The notes: generated by a model not told the origin, from the sequence alone. A DNA stretch of 64,000 bases from Desulfocapsa sp. (GCA_016765495.1 JAESPV010000007.1:87445-151444); one strand, 5' to 3'; numbered from the stretch's first letter, positions 28,665-38,703 are shown. Numbers and translations: made by a program.

Positions 28665-31600
28665 TTAAAAGCTAAACACCAGCCCAAGTGTCGCCTGTGA
28701 ATTTGTTGTGGATCCGCTCCCCATGACATTATCAACCTGCAAAACCCGGCCATCCAGTCTCAGTCCAAAAGAATTATTCAGTTTTAAAGTTGCACCAACA
28801 CTGCCTTGATAGGCGAAAGCTTCATCGTCATTGCCAAATCCTCTGAAAAATACATATCCGGCACCAGCGGATACATAAGGGGTCAGTTGGCCATATCTCG
28901 TGTTAGCGGTGGTAATATCGTAACGTGCACTCAGCAATGTCTGAATCATGTTGCCCGAATTGCCTGAAGTTGTTTCTGTTAATGTAATACCAACTTCAGC
29001 TTCCAGATACAGCTGCTTGAGCAGTGCCACGTTAAAACGGCCGCCAAACACTATATTATCATCTAACCCTAAGGCACTATCGAAAAAAGATATGCCCACA
29101 AACGGTACTAATTCATAAACACCGCCACCAAGGTTTACTATTTTTTCAAAACCACCCTCTTCATCAACAAAAGTCACAGTGGGCTTTCTGCCGTTTTCAG
29201 AATAACGCACTTGCTGTAAATAGGTGCCGTTGTTGAGATCCTGCAAACTGCCATCTAAATTACCACCTTGGATAGTGACTTTATACCGATGCGCAAACCC
29301 CGGACCAACATAGTTGCCCTTTTGGTCGCGTGGCAGAAAATAAACAGATAAAACCTGCCAACCATCAATAACCGATCCGCTAAGTGAAGTTACCTCAGAA
29401 TTATCCTCATCAGGCAGAATCCCCACAAATTGTGAGAGCATGCGGGTACGCGAAAACTTTAAGCCATCACTGGTTGTTCCACGTACATGAAATCGAAAAG
29501 TGTAACTGCCTTCTAAATCCGTATTTGCATAACTTAGGCCATACATTCCATCATTTGCTATTGAATCGCCATGGCTACCGTCGTCATAGAGTTTTAAACC
29601 GGGAAGAGTATCCTGATCCAGACCATCTTTTTCGCAGCGATTGAAATGATACTCTGCCAAGGCATAACGACCAGGGATAGGATCATTACTGCCAGTTACT
29701 GAAACAGTACTTGTAAAAGCATTCTCTCTTGTGGGAGTTTTGGCAGGCAAACAACCGGGAACATTTGTCAATCCATAACATGACAATCTGATATCATCAT
29801 CTTCATCAGAGGGTAGTTGGGGATTTTTTTTCTCACAATTCTGTTGTACAGTTGACAGATAATTCCCCAGGCCCTCACCTGGCTTCGCGACTTCCACGCT
29901 GACTTCAGCGCCAAGCAACGGACTTGCCATATCTTTTAAGTTTACCTCTAAAAGAAGTGACTCACCTGCATTATATGGTTTCTGCTCAACTAAAAAACGG
30001 GCCATGACCCTGAGATCAGCCAGTACATATTCATTGTCTGGAGCTGTGCCACCGCTGGCACCATCAATTTCCCAGCTACCGCTCAAGTCATCACCTGGTG
30101 AATCAGGATTAATATATACAGAAGCTGCGTACCCAATATGAGTATTCTCATAATGTGCAACAGGTGTCATTGAAATAAAATTCCGTTTCACCACCAATTG
30201 GGACGCATCACTGGCAGTGTTCCAGACACCGATAAACACCAATTTATCTGGTGCACCGGCATTGTAAAAACCACCGACTTCTCCCACCTGATTGATAGCT
30301 AATGGTGCCTGCAAAGCTTCTAGATAGGCACGTAATAAATCATCAAAAGCATCCGTTTGATTATACTTTGCTTCATGGGTATAGGCTATACCTCCATTAA
30401 AGGCCGTTGCGATATTAGCTAGTAAAGTGGTATCGGCAATTCCGTCCGGTCCAATGGAAATAGTACGCACCTGTGAAAACGCTTTCTCAGCGGCCGTATG
30501 GTCGGAAGCCGGGTTGTAAGGCACGTGGGCCGGGGGCATATTATGCAGACCATCACTTAACAAGATAGCAATCCGGTCTTCTTTAATGCGATCAGCAGGA
30601 AGAGGATTTACAAAGCTTAATTGATCATTCAAAGCAAATTCTACGCCACGCCTTATTGGAGTGCAATTATTGCCGGCAGGATCTGCAGAGTTACCGGAAG
30701 TCAATGAGCTGGTACCAGTAGGCGGGTTTGAAACATCTACCAACGCTGTTCCGGCACCGATACCCGGCACAGAGCCAGTAGTGTCCCCGGTTGCGTTGTT
30801 TCCGCTGCATGACCAGGAATATTGAGCTATGCTGATTTCATCATCAAACATATTATACGGATCTTTAAACAGGCCAAGAGTGGCAGAAAACAAATCAGCT
30901 GCCCGCTTGGCTCTTGTCCAGCGATTATCCGTTCCACTATCCATTGCAAGCATACTTCCTGAGTTGTCAAGCGTTACTGCGTACTTAACTGGATATCGTA
31001 GTTTTAAATTAGCCCAGTCAGCGGCATTGACATTGTTTAAGTTACAATCAAGTGACGTTGTAGGAGAGCAGGCATTATTGAAGGGATAGCTTGCCTGCGG
31101 AGCAGGAGCACCACCTGAACCATCTGCATTAGTAATAGCATTGGCGCCATCGGATTTTGCAGTTATAAGTAGCCCCACAACCTGGGGAAAATAGCCCCAA
31201 CCCAAATCAGCAGGAGTTAATACCAACTCACCGGCCCAGCCGCTCTGTAAACCTGAATCAGCCGTACTATATTCACCGGCATGGTCAGCAATAACCTGAG
31301 CGTTGCTTATGGAGATCTGAGAACCGGTGGAGAAGAGCCCTCCACTACGACTTATTCGTTCGATTGAACATGACCCAGGCGCACCACAACTAGTCCGTCT
31401 TATACGCAACATAACGTCCTCTGCGGCACTATCACTGATACCGCTGCCATGATTATGTAAGCGATCAAAAACAAACTCAATACTATCGCCACTATTATTT
31501 GACGTGTCGTGCACGGAATAATAGATTCGCAATTCTTCATCTCCGCTGCCGCTGCGGTAACGTTTCATAAAGACCTTGGCTTCCATATACAAAGAGCCAC

Positions 31601-31802
31601 CTAGCTCCACCATTTCCGCTGAGCTGTATTGTGTGCCACCAGTATTCACACCATCAGCAGTAAATGTAATGCTGTTATCCCGCATTACTGTGTGATTAGT
31701 GTTGACATCAGTGGGATTGGTGGTGGCAAAGGAAATCTTGGCAAATAATAACAAACTAAATAACACAAAATACCAACATCCCTGTCTGGTTTTGTTTCGC
31801 AT
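28665..31802 (-). CDS. exported VWA-domain protein with C-terminal outer-membrane beta-barrel-like domain
   Basis: This 1045-residue protein begins with a signal peptide (basic start, hydrophobic 11-22, cleavage near FA/TT). Residues about 272-490 form a von Willebrand A domain with a MIDAS motif DNSGS (279-283) and a later LLSDGLHN. Ig-like or jelly-roll segments follow (about 590-860). The last ~170 residues alternate as amphipathic strands (LYLEAEVGITL, TPYVSAGAGYVFF, FGLRLDGRVLQV) and end LGLVFSF with a terminal Phe, as in outer-membrane barrels. Cysteines occur in pairs, fitting an oxidising compartment. It is the only exported member of the injection-system operon. It may be an adhesin or surface receptor, perhaps for particle release or docking (inference). 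Confidence 0.75.
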   Translation of the reverse strand: MRNKTRQGCWYFVLFSLLLFAKISFATTNPTDVNTNHTVMRDNSITFTADGVNTGGTQYSSAEMVELGGSLYMEAKVFMKRYRSGSGDEELRIYYSVHDTSNNSGDSIEFVFDRLHNHGSGISDSAAEDVMLRIRRTSCGAPGSCSIERISRSGGLFSTGSQISISNAQVIADHAGEYSTADSGLQSGWAGELVLTPADLGWGYFPQVVGLLITAKSDGANAITNADGSGGAPAPQASYPFNNACSPTTSLDCNLNNVNAADWANLKLRYPVKYAVTLDNSGSMLAMDSGTDNRWTRAKRAADLFSATLGLFKDPYNMFDDEISIAQYSWSCSGNNATGDTTGSVPGIGAGTALVDVSNPPTGTSSLTSGNSADPAGNNCTPIRRGVEFALNDQLSFVNPLPADRIKEDRIAILLSDGLHNMPPAHVPYNPASDHTAAEKAFSQVRTISIGPDGIADTTLLANIATAFNGGIAYTHEAKYNQTDAFDDLLRAYLEALQAPLAINQVGEVGGFYNAGAPDKLVFIGVWNTASDASQLVVKRNFISMTPVAHYENTHIGYAASVYINPDSPGDDLSGSWEIDGASGGTAPDNEYVLADLRVMARFLVEQKPYNAGESLLLEVNLKDMASPLLGAEVSVEVAKPGEGLGNYLSTVQQNCEKKNPQLPSDEDDDIRLSCYGLTNVPGCLPAKTPTRENAFTSTVSVTGSNDPIPGRYALAEYHFNRCEKDGLDQDTLPGLKLYDDGSHGDSIANDGMYGLSYANTDLEGSYTFRFHVRGTTSDGLKFSRTRMLSQFVGILPDEDNSEVTSLSGSVIDGWQVLSVYFLPRDQKGNYVGPGFAHRYKVTIQGGNLDGSLQDLNNGTYLQQVRYSENGRKPTVTFVDEEGGFEKIVNLGGGVYELVPFVGISFFDSALGLDDNIVFGGRFNVALLKQLYLEAEVGITLTETTSGNSGNMIQTLLSARYDITTANTRYGQLTPYVSAGAGYVFFRGFGNDDEAFAYQGSVGATLKLNNSFGLRLDGRVLQVDNVMGSGSTTNSQATLGLVFSF

Positions 31803-31835
31803 CTCTTTCTCCTTGTTTGGTGAATATCCAATTTC

Positions 31836-33794
31836 TTAAGGTGTCATACCTACGACAATGGGCAATTCGATTAATTTCGTCTTACCGGCCATCACCGGTG
31901 CCCCATCAGAATGAGTTAAAGTGGCAGTGATGATCAAAGTGAAGTTAATGTCCTCTGAGACACCACTTAGACTCGGCGCAAAAATGGTTATAGTGACGGG
32001 TTGATCAGCATCGGATACAACAAGATTCGACTGTTCCTGTGGCGACGGGGGCAACCAGGCCCCTGGGTTCACACCAGCTGGCGATGTTGGCGGCCATTGT
32101 AACTCATGATTTAAGCGGAAGGTATGTTCCTGGCCCGTAACGCCACCGCCGCTACTGTTAACCAGGGTAAAATTCACATCGTATGTTTTGTTTTCAATTT
32201 GGGCGCGTGAGATAATCAATACGCCACCTGATAATGGAACATTTCCACTGTAATAGAAAAAGGTCGCTCCTGGCGGAGGAGAACCAATAGTAAATGTCTC
32301 CGCCGGAAGTACGGACTTTATACTCGAACGTCGATGCGCACGGGCAATCAAATTGACTTGCGCTATTTCACCATTGGCCAGGCTATCATCCGGATCAACG
32401 CTCATGACCACCTCTTCACTCTGACCAGGTGCCAGAGTAACGCTGCTTTTGTCCAAAGTAATCGCCCATCTCACATCACTGCCATAGGCTTCCAGGTCAA
32501 ACTGCTCTGCTGTGGTGGGAATCTGCAAGTCACTTTCTACCCGATAGGTTATTGTAAAACCGGTTAATGGATCTATTGCGGTTGAAGGAGCTACTTCTTT
32601 CATACTGACAAGCACATCTCCTTCGGGCAAATTCCCGGTGCTTAAACTCAAATACTCAATTAATGCCTCTTGTTCCTTAACAGTAGTAAGAAAATCCTGG
32701 TCATTGATTGCCGGTTGAATCCCACCTATATTTTTCCCCGAATCACCATTGATATAGGATTCATATAATTTATAGATATCCGGATCCCCACTGCTAATGG
32801 AACGTAATGCCGTAATCATTCGTTTTTGTGCATTCACCAGACTTTGCATGACTTTCAACCCGTCGCTGTTATCCAGGTTTAAAGTGTCACTATTCACCTC
32901 GGCTGCTGAGGTAAAATAATACAAATCATTAAAGGCGTTTTGGTAAATAATGAACACATTTAAGCCGGATGTACCACCAACTGGAAATAAAATATTTTCC
33001 TGCCAGATTCTCAACACACTACGCAATTCAGACAGCATGGAAGAAAAGCGTTCCGGGCCGAGTTCTTCGCTCCCGCGCTTGATGTACATAGGAGCCTTTA
33101 CAGCATCGGCTAGCGTCAACCCCATTCGTCGTAAATCCATACTCATATAGGGCTGAATACGTATGCTGTCGCTGCGGAAAAGTTTTGCCAGAGGTAAGTA
33201 TTTATGGCCACTTTCATTTAAAATGAGATTATCGAAATCCGTCTCATTTTCCGCCACCCACACAGTCCAGCGCCGTTCCTGACGCAAAGCAGTTTCCACT
33301 CCAATAGTAGCATTCACTAATCGGGCATCGCTGTAATCACCGCTATTAGCACTGGTTTCCTGCTCCCATACATCGAGATAGACTATATCTGTCCGATCTC
33401 CTGATGGCGTTGTTAAATCAGTACCCGTTGAAACACCATTGCTATCCAGAAATCTGGGCTGTTGTGAATACTGGATACGTTGTGGATTGAATACCTGCCA
33501 GCCCCCAAGCATTACTACACCAGCTTCGATGGCGAAGTCATTATCCACCTCTATTGACGATATCGCAAATCCTTGACCTTTCCCCGGTACTCCATTGCCA
33601 ATCACATCGCGAAGAAGCAATTCAATTGTATGCATGGGTATATCAACAATTTCATTCAAATCTGAATCAAGCACCGGCACACCCTGCTGCATCCTGACGC
33701 CAACATAATGCCTTGGGTTTACAACCGTTTCCTTAGTAACAAATTGATGCATTACATTGGTCAACTTGAATGTATCTCTTGAAAAATCACTCAT
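31836..33794 (-). CDS. DUF6519-like putative fibre/baseplate-peripheral protein
   Basis: The N-terminus of this 652-residue protein (FSRDTFKL..., NPRHYVGVRMQQGVPVLDSD) matches a family often found next to contractile-injection baseplate genes, in which a short DFxRxTF...H(Y)xxVxMQQGRVxLDxD motif opens the protein. A VWVAENETDFD segment and a predicted helical middle (about 265-390) follow. The C-terminal half contains repeated beta-sandwich-like stretches (TLAPGQSEEVVMSV and later). There is no signal peptide. Position between the two adaptor-like genes and its length suggest a fibre-like or host-contact component; no trimeric fibre repeat was recognised. The function is inferred from context only. 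Confidence 0.55.
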   Translation of the reverse strand: MSDFSRDTFKLTNVMHQFVTKETVVNPRHYVGVRMQQGVPVLDSDLNEIVDIPMHTIELLLRDVIGNGVPGKGQGFAISSIEVDNDFAIEAGVVMLGGWQVFNPQRIQYSQQPRFLDSNGVSTGTDLTTPSGDRTDIVYLDVWEQETSANSGDYSDARLVNATIGVETALRQERRWTVWVAENETDFDNLILNESGHKYLPLAKLFRSDSIRIQPYMSMDLRRMGLTLADAVKAPMYIKRGSEELGPERFSSMLSELRSVLRIWQENILFPVGGTSGLNVFIIYQNAFNDLYYFTSAAEVNSDTLNLDNSDGLKVMQSLVNAQKRMITALRSISSGDPDIYKLYESYINGDSGKNIGGIQPAINDQDFLTTVKEQEALIEYLSLSTGNLPEGDVLVSMKEVAPSTAIDPLTGFTITYRVESDLQIPTTAEQFDLEAYGSDVRWAITLDKSSVTLAPGQSEEVVMSVDPDDSLANGEIAQVNLIARAHRRSSIKSVLPAETFTIGSPPPGATFFYYSGNVPLSGGVLIISRAQIENKTYDVNFTLVNSSGGGVTGQEHTFRLNHELQWPPTSPAGVNPGAWLPPSPQEQSNLVVSDADQPVTITIFAPSLSGVSEDINFTLIITATLTHSDGAPVMAGKTKLIELPIVVGMTP

Positions 33795-33810
33795 CGCGCG
33801 ATTTCCCCCA

Positions 33811-34335
33811 TTAAAAAATTAAATGAATTGTTCTGTCCAAAATATCAGCCGCCTGTTTATGAATAACCGGATGACGAACATAATCGATCATGTACTCCTC
33901 TGTTCCAAACAGGCCAAAAAGTCCAAACTCCCGTAACGGGTACGACGTTTTTCCGCTTGGAATTGGCGGAGTACCAGCGTCAAAGGTAAGTGTAATTCTT
34001 AATCGCTGTGTTGGGCCTGGAGTACTCTTTCCCGTAGCATCCAGGTATTCTATCTGGCTAGATCCTATCGGTATATCAATTGGACTGGGATCGGTAAGTT
34101 GTTCAATAATTCTTGTCGGAGACTCCGGGGAGATACTGTCCCAACTTTCAAGCCCCCTTCCCACCTTTAATGTTTGTATTCCGATTGAAGTATCACCCTT
34201 CATAAAAGCGGCCAACAGGTAGCGGCAACGATCAACAATGATATTAGAACTCCAGCCAAAATCTATGACCCGATTTCCAGCACGAACTAGGCGATCTTGA
34301 TAAATCCCCTTTGGCAATATACGTTGCAATGTCAT
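33811..34335 (-). CDS. small fibre-adaptor-like eCIS protein
   Basis: This 174-residue protein is paralogous to the first half of the product at 27669-28622. The shared elements are a basic N-terminus, SNIIVDRCRYLLAAFMKGD, GLESWD, PLREFGLFGLFG and a terminal TIHLIF. It has AGGAGG ten bases before its ATG, the strongest ribosome-binding site in this part of the operon. It follows the gpI-like gene and precedes the DUF6519-like gene, the position taken by tail-fibre connectors in phages. A structural adaptor role is inferred. Confidence 0.55.
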   Translation of the reverse strand: MTLQRILPKGIYQDRLVRAGNRVIDFGWSSNIIVDRCRYLLAAFMKGDTSIGIQTLKVGRGLESWDSISPESPTRIIEQLTDPSPIDIPIGSSQIEYLDATGKSTPGPTQRLRITLTFDAGTPPIPSGKTSYPLREFGLFGLFGTEEYMIDYVRHPVIHKQAADILDRTIHLIF

Positions 34336-34361
34336 GAATACACATCCTCCTACTCAATGTG

Positions 34362-36749
34362 TCAGGAGATATCTTCTCCTGGACCTGGGATTACTTCTTC
34401 TACAGTGCTAGTCAGAATATCACTGTGTGACTCATTGATGAAGCTCGACCCCTCTGACAATGGCAAGCCATAGCTATAGACCCATTCCCTATGCACATCC
34501 TGTTTTGTAATAAAAACTGCCCGGTCAGTAATAGGTATAAATTCACTTAAAACCTTCTCAATACGCTTAATCCCTGCCTCAACCTGTTCTTTATCCATTG
34601 TATTGTTTTCCAGATAAAGACCGATGGTATCGCGAGCATACCAAGCATCATTAGTTTTTCTCACATCATAGGTATACGCTTGAAAATCCCCAAACTTCTG
34701 ACGGAGGCTAATTTTATCACTATTTCTTGTATCAACTGTGGTGCATCCGGAATAGCGAAAATCCCGTGTTTCTGTTGCGTTATAGACTTCACTACGATAT
34801 GTCACACTTGCATTGGAATGATGTATGAGCATCAGACTGGTATTATTGATGGACAGAGGGAAAGGATCACGCTGAGAATGTGGCCCACCTGTCACCTGAT
34901 TCGCATTTGCCGCATCATTTGTCTCAATATCATCGAGTGTATCACCCCATATTGACCAGCTGCCATTTCTGTTTGAACTCCAGAAGAGTTCGACGTTCCC
35001 ACTCCTCACCAGAGCAGCTGGTTCACGGTCATGATACAATGCATCAGTTGGATCTTTCGGCAGGGTCTGGACAGCTCCCCAATCAGATACAGTCGGGTCA
35101 AGCCCCTGTTTAAATCGATATACGATTACCCAGCGTTTTCTGTCCGGATCGCTACTTGCTTCTTTTCTTGACCAGAAAATATAAATGGGCTGTGTCACAT
35201 CACCTGAGTGAAAGAGGACAAAAGGATCTTCCATGAAATTTCCATCCATTGGAAAATCTGCCGGAGTGGATAGTTGCCAGACTGTGCCATCATGTCTGTT
35301 ATATTTCATCTGCCAGAGATCGGCTTGACGTTCAAGCCAGAATAGCCACACACCTCCAGAGCTATCTGACATGACCAGAGGCCTCTTACGTTCTGCATCA
35401 ATTCCTGCAAAAGGGGCATCATTCTCCGGCGACCATATCTGGTCAACCATGGACCTGGATTCGATACTCCAGGTATTATTTTTTTCACTGTATGTACTCC
35501 AGAAAAGCCAGAGTTTGTCGCTCTGCATGGCAGCAGTGGGGTGTTTATCAATACTCAGACGATTTGTAATCGGTTTACTCGGCGACCACCCCTGAGTAGT
35601 ATCGAATGTTTTGCACCAGATGTTGCACGTATCACGGGGAGGGGTCGATCTTTTCCATTGGCGTTTTTTGTGTGTATGGTAAAAGAGCCAGATTTTTTCC
35701 CCATCATATACACTCGCAGGTCTGCCTTCATATGCAAAATCAAGTGAGAGAGGATTCTCCGATTCCGACCATTCTCCGGAATTATTACGTTCCTGTGCCC
35801 AAATATTCAAACGCTCCGGCCGGTTTGATAGAAATACATTATGCACAAACTCTTTTGTGCTGCTTTCCCAGCCGCTCATGCGTTTGACTGTTGCTTCAAC
35901 AGTGGGGATAATCCCGATTCTTTTATACAAATCAGGAGCATTTCTGATTTCATTACGTTGGGATTTAATTTCCCGGCCAAAATCTGTTTTCCATCCGATC
36001 CATTGCGCCAGTTGGGGCAGTAAAACGCCATCTACTTTCTGAAGGTCATACATGTTAAGAATTGCTTTGGCAAAACTGTGGAACTGATCGAACATACTTC
36101 CAGGAATATCAAGAAAGCGACGGAGTTCTGCTTTTTCCAAATCTTCTGCGGTAACCTGATTTGAAAGTATCGTGTCATAGCGATGATAAATCCCAGGTAG
36201 AAGGTCGTACATCTGCCCGGCAGAGCCGTATTTCCCGGTGGCCATGGCAGCAGCCCGGTTATTACGATCAAAAGAATATTCTGGAGGATCATTCTTGCAA
36301 GGAAACAAAGAATAATAATAAATCGTTTCGCTTTTAAGGTTCGTATCGGAAACAGTATCCATACCTTTTTGATAAATGTTTATTGTGCCATTGTTTCTCA
36401 ACAATACAAATTGCTTGTCACCATCTGAAAACAGCCAGTTTACTCCTGGATCTCGAACATTGATTTCCGTGTTGTTGGTGAGGACAATTTGCTTATCCAG
36501 AAAGAGCTGAAAAACACTTGATACAATTATACCGTTATCCAAATCAACAATGACGCTAAGATCCGTACTGGACAATAAAAAAGAATCTTTTTCTGCAACA
36601 GTATATCCATCGTCAGGGTTAGTCGGATATGTTCCTTCTTTCCTGATAATTTTGACGCAAGGATAGTGTTCGGGTACAGGATTTCCCCATTTCAAGTCAA
36701 TCCTGTTGCCGAAGGGATGCGGCTCTGCTGAAATGGCTAGTAAACGCAA
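34362..36749 (-). CDS. gpI/Pvc12-like baseplate protein with inserted beta-propeller
   Basis: This 795-residue baseplate wedge protein has an N-terminal fibronectin-III-like segment (1-170, GNRIDLKWGNP... RKEGTYPTNPDDG). A tail-protein-I-like helical core occupies about 178-312 (YDLLPGIYHRYD, LAQWIGWKTD, IRNAPDLYKRIG). Then come about six beta-propeller-like repeats (320-660) built on xIWLFxxxxxxxxW: IWLFYHT, LWLFWST, VWLFWLE, IYIFWSR and VELFWSS. A C-terminal alpha/beta part closes it. The propeller is not part of the usual Afp12/Pvc12 fold and could bind sugars or anchor the fibre-like proteins. Translation probably starts at TTG 36749, with GGAGG at the right distance. The stop of the gp6/J-like gene lies two bases upstream. 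Confidence 0.75.
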   Translation of the reverse strand: MRLLAISAEPHPFGNRIDLKWGNPVPEHYPCVKIIRKEGTYPTNPDDGYTVAEKDSFLLSSTDLSVIVDLDNGIIVSSVFQLFLDKQIVLTNNTEINVRDPGVNWLFSDGDKQFVLLRNNGTINIYQKGMDTVSDTNLKSETIYYYSLFPCKNDPPEYSFDRNNRAAAMATGKYGSAGQMYDLLPGIYHRYDTILSNQVTAEDLEKAELRRFLDIPGSMFDQFHSFAKAILNMYDLQKVDGVLLPQLAQWIGWKTDFGREIKSQRNEIRNAPDLYKRIGIIPTVEATVKRMSGWESSTKEFVHNVFLSNRPERLNIWAQERNNSGEWSESENPLSLDFAYEGRPASVYDGEKIWLFYHTHKKRQWKRSTPPRDTCNIWCKTFDTTQGWSPSKPITNRLSIDKHPTAAMQSDKLWLFWSTYSEKNNTWSIESRSMVDQIWSPENDAPFAGIDAERKRPLVMSDSSGGVWLFWLERQADLWQMKYNRHDGTVWQLSTPADFPMDGNFMEDPFVLFHSGDVTQPIYIFWSRKEASSDPDRKRWVIVYRFKQGLDPTVSDWGAVQTLPKDPTDALYHDREPAALVRSGNVELFWSSNRNGSWSIWGDTLDDIETNDAANANQVTGGPHSQRDPFPLSINNTSLMLIHHSNASVTYRSEVYNATETRDFRYSGCTTVDTRNSDKISLRQKFGDFQAYTYDVRKTNDAWYARDTIGLYLENNTMDKEQVEAGIKRIEKVLSEFIPITDRAVFITKQDVHREWVYSYGLPLSEGSSFINESHSDILTSTVEEVIPGPGEDIS

Positions 36750-36751
36750 GT

Positions 36752-38323
36752 TTAGATGCCTCCAGTCGTGGTCAGTTCTTCTATAAAAATACCCCTTGCA
36801 TATTCCTGATCATCGTCAGAATCATTCGGGATTCGGGGTATTTCATTTACGCCCATGGCTATTATGCCGTTTTCATCAATATGATTTTCCAAATCTGCTT
36901 CACGGGTAAATCGCTTAATCGTTACATACTTAACACCTTCAATATCTTCGATGGCTTCGTAGAATTTGCTGAGATACAAAGTATCCTCAAAATCCACTTT
37001 TTTAAAAGCAAGGAGATTTGCCACTGCCCCGGAGACCTTTTCTTTGATATTCTCCGGTGAATAATAACTTTCGATACCGACTTCAGCTTTGATATAAATT
37101 TTGACATAATCCGCATCTTCAATTTCAATGATGGTGGACAGAGGGCGTTTATCCTCGAAATAAGCGAGAAGATTCGCCCTGAAAATATCGCTGACCGTTC
37201 CTCCACCTTCCGGCGCAACAAAGAGTGTTACAGTGTTCCAATTAGTCGCCTCTGCCCTCAGCTTGCCCACACCGTTGAAATTCATTGCCAATGCTTTGTA
37301 ATCTTCCGCTGTAACCGAACGCTTGAACGATCGAAAAACATTGGGAGCATGTTTGACAGCATGATTGATACTTTCACGATCAGAACCACCCGAGGCCGGC
37401 TTGGGATTTGTAATCTTTGCGCCTAAAAGTGTGAGCTGCGGTGCATCTACTATGGTTTCAATTGTATTCTGAGGGACATTGCCTAGCTCACCTCCTCCCA
37501 CACGGTAAGTAGCTCGAATTTCCGCTCCGTTTTTCGGAATGGCACCAAACGCACCATCGCCAAATATGATACTTGCCTGATCATTTTCGTTAATTTCAAT
37601 TATATAATCTCGTTGACCTTCCCGGCTGAACACCAGGCTCTCCTGAAGAACCCATTCCTCCGTTGTATCACCGAGTCGTGAGAGAATAATAAGATCTTTG
37701 TTGATCTGAGATCCAATTCCAAGTGATCTGAGAATCAGATTTTTGTGAATTAAGGGATATTTTTGATTTGGTCTTCCATCTGACACACCCAATACTTCAT
37801 TTAATACCAAACGGCCTTCCTCCACAGGAATCCCCTTGAAGTATTTTTTGCCATTATTTTCAGGAAGAGCACTGCAGTCAATGCGAAGAGTTTCTTCAGC
37901 AGTATACTCAAAACGAACAACAGGTTTGTCTTTCTGACTTTTAGTGGCAAATGCGTTGCCTTTTACAATTGTAATGAGATCATTTTTATCAGCCGGAACC
38001 GTAAGGGTCACTGTTGTAGAGGAGGGAGCTGCTGTTGAAAGCCTGTAGCTGATCAAACCCAGGTGATGAATAATACTCCTACGTGTCCTGGCAGTACCGA
38101 GAAAGCTCTCGTTGGCAATTCGATCCTGATAATAACTGAGGATATCCCCCATATGTGCAAAAACCTGGAGAAGGACATTGCCAAAATCAGCTTCTGATTC
38201 GTAATCGATCCACTCTGGAAGTTTTTCAGGGATAATTTCACGCATGGACAGGAGGAGGCTGTCATAATCACGGGCCATGTAGTCGATTACGTCATGGTCG
38301 CCTACTTTCTTAATTTTTGTCAT
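36752..38323 (-). CDS. baseplate J/gp6-like protein (Pvc11/Afp11 type)
   Basis: This 523-residue baseplate wedge protein includes the early DYESEADFGNVLLQVFAHMGDILSYYQDRIANESFL, typical of gp6/J homologues of contractile injection systems. The central conserved strand region DQASIIFGDGAFGAIP, with TYRVGGGELGNVPQNTI, is also present. The C-terminal domain has repeated segments (FEDTLYLSKFYEAIEDIEGVKYV). The gene lies between gp25 and the gpI-like gene, as in Afp, PVC and phage P2. It would form the ring that triggers sheath contraction. No signal peptide is present. Confidence 0.9.
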   Translation of the reverse strand: MTKIKKVGDHDVIDYMARDYDSLLLSMREIIPEKLPEWIDYESEADFGNVLLQVFAHMGDILSYYQDRIANESFLGTARTRRSIIHHLGLISYRLSTAAPSSTTVTLTVPADKNDLITIVKGNAFATKSQKDKPVVRFEYTAEETLRIDCSALPENNGKKYFKGIPVEEGRLVLNEVLGVSDGRPNQKYPLIHKNLILRSLGIGSQINKDLIILSRLGDTTEEWVLQESLVFSREGQRDYIIEINENDQASIIFGDGAFGAIPKNGAEIRATYRVGGGELGNVPQNTIETIVDAPQLTLLGAKITNPKPASGGSDRESINHAVKHAPNVFRSFKRSVTAEDYKALAMNFNGVGKLRAEATNWNTVTLFVAPEGGGTVSDIFRANLLAYFEDKRPLSTIIEIEDADYVKIYIKAEVGIESYYSPENIKEKVSGAVANLLAFKKVDFEDTLYLSKFYEAIEDIEGVKYVTIKRFTREADLENHIDENGIIAMGVNEIPRIPNDSDDDQEYARGIFIEELTTTGGI

Positions 38324-38332
38324 TTAATTCCT

Positions 38333-38698
38333 CTATTTAAAATGAATACGCACCGCTTCTTTGGAGAGATCCACTCTTTTTGTGTACACTACTTCGATCG
38401 CTACTTTTTCAGCCTGAGATTTCACATGAACATTTTCCACCAGAATAATTTCTCCAAGCCAACGCGTAAGCGCTTGACCGACTGTAAATTCCATTGCCGA
38501 TGCCAGAACAATATCGTTTGGTTCAAAGACCAGATTGAAAAGTCCGCACCCGAATTCAGGCTGGTTCACTCTCTCACCAGGAGCTGTAAAAAGAACCTGG
38601 ATGATTTTTCCACGAATGACTTCATCACCTCCAGTGGAATTAATCCGGCCGTTTTCTTTTACTGCAAATGGAAATCCGAAACCTGTTCTTTCAGTCAT
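38333..38698 (-). CDS. gp25-like baseplate wedge protein (Pvc9/Afp9 type)
   Basis: This 121-residue product matches GPW/gp25 proteins: GFGFPFAVKENG at the start, EVIRGKIIQVLFTAPGERV, then QPEFGCGLFNLVFEPND (the family's R-x-P-x-F-G-L-x-L-F-E-P pattern). It would link the sheath to the baseplate and nucleate sheath assembly. Neighbouring genes are the gp6/J-like gene downstream and the small HxH protein upstream. Length is normal. Confidence 0.92.
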   Translation of the reverse strand: MTERTGFGFPFAVKENGRINSTGGDEVIRGKIIQVLFTAPGERVNQPEFGCGLFNLVFEPNDIVLASAMEFTVGQALTRWLGEIILVENVHVKSQAEKVAIEVVYTKRVDLSKEAVRIHFK

Positions 38699-38703
38699 AA
38701 CGT

